17,856 nt of DNA from CAZVAR01 sp964625225 (GTDB lineage: Bacteria; Pseudomonadota; Alphaproteobacteria; JAJUGE01): positions 1-17,856 of the forward strand of contig CAZVAR010000077.1 in assembly GCA_964625225.1 (NCBI GenBank), given 5' to 3'. A program made the translations under genes and the position numbers. The notes under the pieces are model-generated. The model ran no database searches, was not told the origin of the DNA, and worked only from the letters and a program-made list of their open reading frames with translations. Below are positions 12,530-17,856 of the stretch, one piece after another. The stretch's first letter is position 1; every line of letters begins with the position of its first letter.

Positions 12530-13755
12530 CCGTGACCCTGAGCGATATCGAGCGCGCGGCAGCGGCACTCAGAGGGCAGATCGTAGAGACATCCTGTGTC
12601 GTTTCGCTGACCCTATCCGAGATCGCCGGCGCCGAGATCTGGCTGAAGCTGGAGAACGAACAGTACACGGCCAGCTTCAAGGATCGCGGTGCGCTGGTGC
12701 GGATGCTCGATCTCGATCCGGAGCAGCGACGGCGTGGCGTGATCGCGGTGTCGGCCGGGAACCACGCGCAGGGCGTCGCCCATCACGCCCGCCGTCTCGC
12801 CGTCCCGGCAACGATCGTCATGCCGGCCGGCACGCCGCTGGTGAAGATCCGCAACACCGAGCTGCTCGGTGCCCGGGTATTGCTGGAGGGCACAGGTCTG
12901 TCCGAGGCCGAAAACTTCGCCCTCGAGCTGGCCGAGCGGGAGGGCCTGACCTTCGTCCACCCCTACGACGATCCGCGCATCATCGCCGGCCAGGGCACGG
13001 TAGCGCTGGAGATGCTCTCGGCAAGGCCAGACCTCGACGTGCTGGTCGTGCCAATCGGCGGCGGCGGGCTGATCGCCGGTGTCGCGACCGCGGCCAAGGC
13101 GATCCGCCCGGAGATCGAGATCGTCGGGGTCGAGGCGGCACTCTATCCCTCGATGCTCTGCGCCATCCGCGGCATCGAGACACATCGCGGCGGCCCCACC
13201 ATCGCCGAGGGCATCGCCGTGAAGCGACCCGGCAAGCTGACCCGCCCCATCGTCGAGCGTCTGGTGAGCCATATCGCGCTGGTGTCCGAAGCACAGATCG
13301 AGCGGGCGGTGCAGCTTCTGATCGAGATCGAGAAGACCGTGGTGGAGGGCGCCGGCGCAGCTCCCCTCGCCGCCGTCCTGGCGGAGCCGGAGCGGTTCGC
13401 CGGCAGGCGGGTCGGGCTGATCGTCAGCGGCGGTAACATCGACTCGCGCCTGCTCGCCTCCGTCCTGATGCGCGGCCTTGCACGCGAGGGCCGTCTGGTC
13501 CGGCTGCGAGTGGAGATCAGCGACCAGCCGGGCAGCCTCGCCACCGTGACCCAGCGCATCGCCGAGCTGGGCGGCAACGTGCTGGAGGTGCATCACCAGC
13601 GCTGGTTCTACGACGTGCCGATCAAGATGGCGGAAGTCGATTTCGTGCTGGAAACGCGCGACATCAGTCACATGCGCAAGCTGGTCGACGCCCTCAATGC
13701 GGCCGGCATGCCGGCCCGCCTGCTCAGCCGCACCGCGCTCGAGGACCAGGGCTGA
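12526..13755 (+). CDS. ilvA: Threonine ammonia-lyase with C-terminal ACT domain
   Basis: This PLP enzyme deaminates threonine to 2-oxobutanoate (and usually serine to pyruvate). In the 409-residue product, Lys52 in TASFKDRGA is the predicted Schiff-base lysine. SAGNHAQGVA (about 76-85) and the phosphate-binding GGGGLIAG (178-185) are classic fold-type II motifs, and SGGN (301-304) supplies the residue contacting the pyridine nitrogen. A single ACT domain (about 327-400, beginning RLRVEISDQPGSLATVT) suggests allosteric control by an amino acid. This is the short form, unlike the long E. coli biosynthetic IlvA with two ACT-like domains, so a catabolic or isoleucine role cannot be decided here. 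The ATG lies within the acylase stop (ATGA), so translation is coupled to it. It converges on the flavin reductase with a 2-bp gap. Confidence 0.92.
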   Translation: MTVTLSDIERAAAALRGQIVETSCVVSLTLSEIAGAEIWLKLENEQYTASFKDRGALVRMLDLDPEQRRRGVIAVSAGNHAQGVAHHARRLAVPATIVMPAGTPLVKIRNTELLGARVLLEGTGLSEAENFALELAEREGLTFVHPYDDPRIIAGQGTVALEMLSARPDLDVLVVPIGGGGLIAGVATAAKAIRPEIEIVGVEAALYPSMLCAIRGIETHRGGPTIAEGIAVKRPGKLTRPIVERLVSHIALVSEAQIERAVQLLIEIEKTVVEGAGAAPLAAVLAEPERFAGRRVGLIVSGGNIDSRLLASVLMRGLAREGRLVRLRVEISDQPGSLATVTQRIAELGGNVLEVHHQRWFYDVPIKMAEVDFVLETRDISHMRKLVDALNAAGMPARLLSRTALEDQG

Positions 13756-13766
13756 GCCTAAGGCTC
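13754..13766. terminator. Symmetric hairpin covering both stops of convergent genes
   Basis: GAGCC (13754-13758), loop TAA, GGCTC (13762-13766) is a perfect inverted repeat. It overlaps the TGA of the ammonia-lyase on the plus strand and the TAG of the flavin reductase on the minus strand. It would form the same stem in both transcripts. There is no T-tract on either side, so it is only a possible bidirectional end signal. Confidence 0.3.
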
Positions 13767-14279
13767 GTCCGGCTCCAGCCGGCGGTAGCTGCCGCCGAAA
13801 TAGAGCAGCGGCCGACCGGCCGGCGCCGCCTCGAGCGCCACTGCACGGCCGATAATGATGTCGTGGTCGCCGCCGGGGTAGGTTGCTTGGCGCTCGCATT
13901 CGACGTAAGCGCAGCAGCCGGCCAGCAAAGGCATCCCTGTCCACCCGACCGAAGTCTGCACCGTCTCCCACGGGCGCTCGAGCGAGCGCGCCGCGAAGAT
14001 GGCCGACAGCTCGGCCTGGTCCTCGGCGAGCACGTTGACTGCGAACCTGTCGCAGGCGATGAAGGCCCCGTGACACAGCGCACTCTTGTCGAGGCAGAAC
14101 AGCACCAGCGGCGGCTCCAACGACAGCGAAGTGAACGAGCCGATCGTGACGCCCTGCCAGCGCCCTTGTCTGTCGACCGTAGTGATCACGGTGACGCCGG
14201 TCGGGTAGCGGCCGAGCGTGTCGCGGAATGCACGGGGCGAAATGGAAGTCGGCGCCGTCACGGGGGCTCTGCCTCGCAT
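13758..14279 (-). CDS. Flavin reductase family protein (HpaC/NtaB-like FMN-binding)
   Basis: The 173-residue product matches the flavin reductase-like split-barrel family, small NAD(P)H:flavin oxidoreductases that supply reduced FMN or FAD to two-component monooxygenases. Supporting motifs are RYPTGVTVITT (about 24-34), GVTIGSFTSLSLEPPLVLFCLD (about 43-64, the flavin-binding strand-loop, given in part), FAVNVLAEDQ (about 79-88), GDHDIIIGRAVALE (about 137-150) and the end PLLYFGGSYRRL. No monooxygenase partner is visible nearby, so the acceptor enzyme is unknown. The start is uncertain: I chose ATG 14279, but GTG 14327 and GTG 14261 are in frame; the last has a GAGG ten bases upstream. It is divergent from motB across a gap holding a CtrA-like site, and convergent with the ammonia-lyase. 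Confidence 0.85.
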   Translation of the reverse strand: MRGRAPVTAPTSISPRAFRDTLGRYPTGVTVITTVDRQGRWQGVTIGSFTSLSLEPPLVLFCLDKSALCHGAFIACDRFAVNVLAEDQAELSAIFAARSLERPWETVQTSVGWTGMPLLAGCCAYVECERQATYPGGDHDIIIGRAVALEAAPAGRPLLYFGGSYRRLEPDEP

Positions 14280-14331
14280 CAACAGGGATACCGGCCCGAC
14301 CCTAATCCAGTTGCGGAGCCGCCGCACCCCC

Positions 14332-14346
14332 GTAAGTCGTCGTTAA
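14332..14346. promoter_or_regulatory. CtrA-like binding site GTAA-N7-TTAA upstream of motB
   Basis: GTAA (14332-14335), seven bases, TTAA (14343-14346) is a seven-of-eight match to the CtrA consensus TTAA-N7-TTAA; on the minus strand it reads TTAA-N7-TTAC. It lies about 100 bp upstream of the motB ATG, in the divergent gap with the flavin reductase. CtrA controls flagellar and motility genes in many alphaproteobacteria, so the position before motB makes biological sense. No binding evidence is available. Confidence 0.38.
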
Positions 14347-14448
14347 CCGGCTCTACCTAGACTGCGCAGCGTTCGACCGATGCCGGGCCGGCCGAGACGG
14401 TGCGGCCGCCCGCGCCCGGACGCGAAACCGAGACACCACTGTCGCAGG

Positions 14449-15375
14449 ATGGCCGACCCCGACAGCAATCTCCCGCCAATCGTCGTGAAGCGGGTCAAGA
14501 AGACGGTTGGAGGCAGCCATCACGGCGGCGCCTGGAAGGTCGCCTATGCCGACTTCGTGACGGCGATGATGGCCTTCTTTCTGCTGCTCTGGCTCCTGAA
14601 CGCCACGACCGAGGAGCAGCGGCAGGCGATCTCGAACTACTTCGCTCCAACCAGCGTGTCGCAGACCGAAAGCGGTGCCGGCGGCGTGCTTGGCGGCCGC
14701 AGCTTCGCGGAGGGGCCGCTGCCGGCCATGGGCGGATTGCCGAGCGTCGTCATGGCATTGCCACCACCGGCGTTCGGGGACCCCGACGCCGAGGAGCCGG
14801 ACGACGCGCAGGAAGGCCTTCCGAAGAGCCCGGGCCCGCTCGACCTTCAGGATCACGACGATCTCGCCAAGGTCGCCGCCGTCCAGGAGCGGCTGCAGTT
14901 CGAGCAGGCGGCCAAGCAGCTCCGCGAGGCGATGGAGGAGAGCCCCGAGCTGCGGAAGTTCGCGGCGAGCCTGATGGTGGACCAGACCTCCGAGGGGCTG
15001 CGCATCCAGATCGTCGACCAGGACCGGGTCGAGATGTTCCCGCGCGGCGGCAGCCAGATGTACCCGCATACCCGGGAGCTCCTGGCCAAGGTGGTGGCGG
15101 CGATCCGCGGGCTGCCCCACGAGCTCTCGGTGGCCGGCTACACCGACGCCACGCCCTATGCGAGCGACCGGGGCTACAGCAATTGGGAACTCTCGACCGA
15201 CCGTGCCAACGCCAGCCGCCGCGCCATGGTCGAATTGGGCCTGCCGCACGACAGGATTACCCGCGTGGTCGGACGAGCCGATACCGACCTGCTGGTCCCC
15301 GAGGATCCGACCTCGCCGCGCAATCGCCGGATCAGCATCACCCTTCTGCGCCGGGTGCCGCCTGCCGGCCCGTAA
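14449..15375 (+). CDS. motB: MotB, flagellar motor stator protein
   Basis: MotB forms the ion-conducting stator with MotA and anchors it to peptidoglycan. The 308-residue product has a basic N-terminus and the signature AWKVAYADFVTAMMAFFLLLW (in part, about residues 28-48), where Asp35 is in the position of the proton-carrying aspartate of the single helix. A plug/linker region is rich in Gly and Pro (about 55-135). The OmpA-like peptidoglycan-binding domain (about 170-300) has VEMFPRGGSQMYP, LSVAGYTDATPY, NWELSTDRANASRRAM and RNRRISITLL. The ATG at 14449 was preferred over in-frame starts further up because the known N-terminal pattern begins there; its ribosome site (GCAGG) is weak. No motA is adjacent in the window. 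A CtrA-like site lies about 100 bp upstream. Confidence 0.93.
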   Translation: MADPDSNLPPIVVKRVKKTVGGSHHGGAWKVAYADFVTAMMAFFLLLWLLNATTEEQRQAISNYFAPTSVSQTESGAGGVLGGRSFAEGPLPAMGGLPSVVMALPPPAFGDPDAEEPDDAQEGLPKSPGPLDLQDHDDLAKVAAVQERLQFEQAAKQLREAMEESPELRKFAASLMVDQTSEGLRIQIVDQDRVEMFPRGGSQMYPHTRELLAKVVAAIRGLPHELSVAGYTDATPYASDRGYSNWELSTDRANASRRAMVELGLPHDRITRVVGRADTDLLVPEDPTSPRNRRISITLLRRVPPAGP

Positions 15376-15427
15376 CTTTCCGTCGGCGCGGCCGGCGCTA
15401 TTATCGGTTACGGACCGGTAGAACTGG

Positions 15428-16168
15428 GTGCGTGTAATGAATCTCGGCCCATCGCTTCGGCTGAGGCATTTCTTCGCGACGACTCCCGTACCCTGCCCGT
15501 ACCTGGCGGGCCGGGTCGAGCAGAAGCTGGTCGTCGAGCTGGCGGGAGACGATGCCCCGGACCTGTTCGCGGAACTCTCGCGCAGCGGGTTCCGACGGAG
15601 TCACGGGTTCGCCTACCGACCGGCCTGTCGCGATTGCAAGGCCTGCCTGCCGGTGCGGATCCGGGTCGCGGACTTCCGCCCGTCGCGTTCGCTGCGACGG
15701 GTCTGGCAGCGCTGCCTCGATCTGTCTGCCGAGGAGCGTCCGCCCCGCGCCACGCCTGAGCAGTACCGCCTGTTCGTGGCGTACCAGCAGGGCCGGCATG
15801 CGACGAGCGAGATGGCTGCGATGACCTGGACCGACTATCGGATGATGGTCGAGACGACGCCCGTCGACACGGTCACCGCGGAGTTTCGCGATGGTGGAGG
15901 CGTGCTCGTCGGCGCCAGCTTGATCGACCGCACTGCGGACGGGCTCTCCGCCGTCTACAGCTTCTTCGACCCGCAGCAGCGCCGCCGGAGCCTCGGCACC
16001 TACGCCATCCTGTGGATGCTCCGGCGCGCCGCGACGCTCGGCCTGCCTCACGTGTATCTCGGCTACTGGATCGAGGGCAGCGCGACCATGGACTACAAGC
16101 GCCGTTTCCCGGCCCTCGAGGCGCTGATAGCCGGCCGCTGGGTGCCGATCGGCCGCACGGCCGACTAA
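15428..16168 (+). CDS. bpt: Aspartate/glutamate leucyltransferase (Bpt)
   Basis: Bpt is the bacterial member of the ATE1-like arginyl-tRNA-protein transferase family. It adds leucine from leucyl-tRNA to proteins with N-terminal Asp or Glu, marking them for ClpS/ClpAP degradation. The 246-residue product carries the expected N-terminal CPYLAGR, RRSHGFAYRPACRDCKAC with its conserved cysteines, and PVRIRV. The C-terminal GNAT-like part has GLSAVYSFFDP, RRSLGTYAILWMLRRA, YLGYWIEGS and MDYKRRFPALEAL. All are typical of the family, as is the length. The GTG at 15428 is used here; ATG 15437, three codons later, is equally plausible, and no good ribosome site distinguishes them. It is 52 bp downstream of motB, with TATTATCGG in the gap as a possible -10. 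It converges on parC with only 13 bp between stops. Confidence 0.93.
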   Translation: MRVMNLGPSLRLRHFFATTPVPCPYLAGRVEQKLVVELAGDDAPDLFAELSRSGFRRSHGFAYRPACRDCKACLPVRIRVADFRPSRSLRRVWQRCLDLSAEERPPRATPEQYRLFVAYQQGRHATSEMAAMTWTDYRMMVETTPVDTVTAEFRDGGGVLVGASLIDRTADGLSAVYSFFDPQQRRRSLGTYAILWMLRRAATLGLPHVYLGYWIEGSATMDYKRRFPALEALIAGRWVPIGRTAD

Positions 16169-16181
16169 AGCCCGGCCGGCA

Positions 16182-17856
16182 TCAGCCGAAGCGGTTCGAT
16201 CGCGGGAACCCGTGCGGCGGCAGCCGGCCGACTTGGCCGCGGCTGCCCAGCCAAGGTGTCATGTCGGCCTCGCGGCGCTGCTGCTCGCCGTTCTTCGGCC
16301 ACGACAGCCCCTCTGCCATGACGAACACTTTCAGGTCCGAAATGCCGCCGCGGGTATGCTTCTGGATCACCACACCGCGGCCCCGTTCCATTTCCGGCAG
16401 CTCCGAGAGCGGGAAGACCAAAAGCCGGCGGTTGGTACCGATGACCGCCACATGGTCTCCCTCCGCCGGCACGCAGAACGCGGCGCGCGCGCCGGGGGCC
16501 ACATTCAGAACCTGCTTGCCGTTCCGGGTCTGGGCGAGAACTGCCTCCTCCGGCACGACGAAACCGCGACTGTCGCTGGAGGCGACCAGCAGCTTCCTGC
16601 CCGGTACATGCACCAGCAACGCCACGACCTCGTCATTGTTGCCGAGCTCGATTATCAGCCGTAATGGCTCGCCGGTGCCGCGGCCGCCAGGCAGCTTGTC
16701 CGCCGCCAAAGTGTAGAACCTTCCGTTGCTGCCGAAGACGAGCAGCCGGTCCGTCGACTGCGCATGGAGACGGAAGCGCTCCGAGTCGCCCTCCTTGTAC
16801 TTGACCTCGGCGTCGGGCGGCAGGTGCCCCTTGACCGCCCGAATCCAGCCGCGCTCGGAGCAGAGCACCGTAATGGGCTCGCGTTCGACCATCACCTCGA
16901 CGGGAACTTCGACCTGGACCGGCGCACCGCCGATCTCGGTGCGCCGCTCGCCGAGCGCCGTGTTCGGCCCGAACCGATCCCGCACCGCCCTGATCTCGCG
17001 GGCGATCGCCTTCATCCGCAGACCCTCGTCGCCGAGGAGCCGCTCAAGCTCGGCCTTCTCCGCCGTCAGCGCGTCGAACTCTTTGCGGATCTCGATTTCC
17101 TCGAGCTTGCGGAGGGCACGTAGCCGCATGTTCAGGATCGCTTCGGCCTGCAGATCGGTCAGCCCGAAGCGCCGCATCATCTCGGCCTTCGGCTCGTCCT
17201 CCTCCCGAATGATGCGAATGATCTCGTCGAGATTGGCATAGGCGATCAAGAAGCCGGCCAGGATTTCCAGCCGCCGCGCGATCTTCTCCAGCCTGTGCCG
17301 CGAGCGCCGGACCAGCACGTCGTGACGGTGGTCGACGAAGGCCTGCAGCACGTCGCGCAGCGACATGACCTGCGGCACGCTGTTCGCGTCCAGCAGGTTC
17401 ATGTTGAGATTGAATCGGGTCTCCAGATCCGTCTGCCGAAACAGCGACTCCATCACCGCCGCCGGGTCGAGCGCGCGGCTGCGCGGCACCAGCACGAGCC
17501 GCACTTCGTCGGTCGACTCGTCGCGGAGATCGGCCAGGAACGGCAGCTTCTTCGCCTCGAGCAGTTCCGCCATCTTCTCGACCAGGCGCGCCTTCGGGAC
17601 CTGATAGGGAATCTCGGTGACGACGATCTGCCACTGCCCGCGGCCGAGATCCTCGACATGCCAACGCGCCCGGATCCGGAGAGCCCCGCGGCCCTTCTCG
17701 TAAGCAGCGACGATCGTCTCCCGGTCCTCGCAAAGTACGCCGCCGGTCGGGAAGTCCGGGCCGCGGACGATCTCGACCAGCCTGGCCGTGGTCGCCTTCG
17801 GATGACGGATCAAATAGGTCAGGGCATCACAGACTTCGGCGACATTGTGCGGCGGG
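16182..17856 (-). CDS. parC: ParC, DNA topoisomerase IV subunit A (5' partial)
   Basis: ParC is the DNA-breaking subunit of topoisomerase IV, which with ParE decatenates replicated chromosomes. About 558 codons are visible; the frame runs off the window end. It begins at PPHNVAEVCDALTYL, the conserved IPPHN region that follows the catalytic tyrosine by about 45 residues in E. coli ParC, so roughly 165 N-terminal residues with the tyrosine are missing. Visible parts are the tower domain (TEIPYQVPKARLVEKM, LRDESTDEVRLVLVPRS, FNLNMNLLDANSVPQV) and the coiled coil (EEDEPKAEMMRRFGLTDLQA, AILNMRLRALRKLEE). A C-terminal beta-pinwheel follows (VLCSERGWIRAVKGH, QTRNGKQVLNV, GRGVVIQKHTRGGISDLKVF). It ends with RLPPHGFPRSNRF, a tail familiar from alphaproteobacterial ParC, which favours ParC over GyrA. 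The convergent neighbour is bpt. Confidence 0.94.
   Translation of the reverse strand, partial: PPHNVAEVCDALTYLIRHPKATTARLVEIVRGPDFPTGGVLCEDRETIVAAYEKGRGALRIRARWHVEDLGRGQWQIVVTEIPYQVPKARLVEKMAELLEAKKLPFLADLRDESTDEVRLVLVPRSRALDPAAVMESLFRQTDLETRFNLNMNLLDANSVPQVMSLRDVLQAFVDHRHDVLVRRSRHRLEKIARRLEILAGFLIAYANLDEIIRIIREEDEPKAEMMRRFGLTDLQAEAILNMRLRALRKLEEIEIRKEFDALTAEKAELERLLGDEGLRMKAIAREIRAVRDRFGPNTALGERRTEIGGAPVQVEVPVEVMVEREPITVLCSERGWIRAVKGHLPPDAEVKYKEGDSERFRLHAQSTDRLLVFGSNGRFYTLAADKLPGGRGTGEPLRLIIELGNNDEVVALLVHVPGRKLLVASSDSRGFVVPEEAVLAQTRNGKQVLNVAPGARAAFCVPAEGDHVAVIGTNRRLLVFPLSELPEMERGRGVVIQKHTRGGISDLKVFVMAEGLSWPKNGEQQRREADMTPWLGSRGQVGRLPPHGFPRSNRFG

Noticed and set aside
11450..14076. Long minus-strand frames opposite the acylase and ammonia-lyase
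   Set aside because: Shadow frames of well-supported genes; no domain motifs and no ribosome binding sites.
1..17856. Search for CRISPR repeats, insertion sequences, tRNA genes, toxin-antitoxin pairs or phage genes
   Set aside because: Nothing of this kind is visible; apart from the tolA linker I saw no direct repeats and no transposase- or integrase-like translation.

Overview
This 17.9 kb window is GC-rich, densely coding chromosome from an alphaproteobacterium, probably in or near the Rhodospirillales. The evidence for the class is the ybgC-tolQRAB-pal-cpoB gene order, the alphaproteobacterial C-terminus of ParC, a Bpt-type aminoacyl-protein transferase, and two near-consensus CtrA-like sites. 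The order is an inference. I see no tRNA or rRNA, insertion sequence, CRISPR array, prophage or attachment site.

Layout. Positions 1-5940 (+) hold the cell-envelope cluster ybgC (5' end cut by the window), tolQ, tolR, tolA, tolB, pal and cpoB. The first genes are tightly packed, with stop/start overlaps at tolQ-tolR and tolA-tolB. Gaps of 174 and 155 bp precede pal and cpoB, and each contains a candidate hairpin. TolQ-TolR form the proton-driven motor, TolA spans the periplasm, TolB and Pal complete the link to outer membrane and peptidoglycan, and CpoB coordinates this with septal wall synthesis. Convergent to the cluster, on the minus strand, are speE (spermidine synthase) and rnk (GreA/GreB-C-domain regulator). 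Next is about 1.06 kb (7542-8602) without a convincing gene but with several regulatory-looking signals.

On the plus strand follow an Acg-family FMN oxidoreductase (8603-9694), a membrane-anchored penicillin-acylase-family Ntn hydrolase (10061-12529) and, overlapping it by four bases, a threonine ammonia-lyase with an ACT domain (12526-13755). A flavin reductase (minus) converges on the ammonia-lyase with a 2-bp gap. Divergent from the flavin reductase, motB (flagellar stator) and bpt (N-end-rule transferase) lie on the plus strand. parC (topoisomerase IV subunit A, minus, 5' end beyond the window) closes the segment.

Most genes here are ordinary housekeeping genes, and I do not see a clear new defence or mobile system. 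The observations most worth checking are: an exact match to the alphaproteobacterial general-stress promoter (GGAAC-N17-CGTT) upstream of the Acg oxidoreductase; the only two TTAA tetramers I found, each in a non-coding region and each with a seven-base-spaced near-TTAA partner as in CtrA sites; the translational coupling of an acylase to a threonine/serine deaminase; and an altered active-site loop in SpeE.
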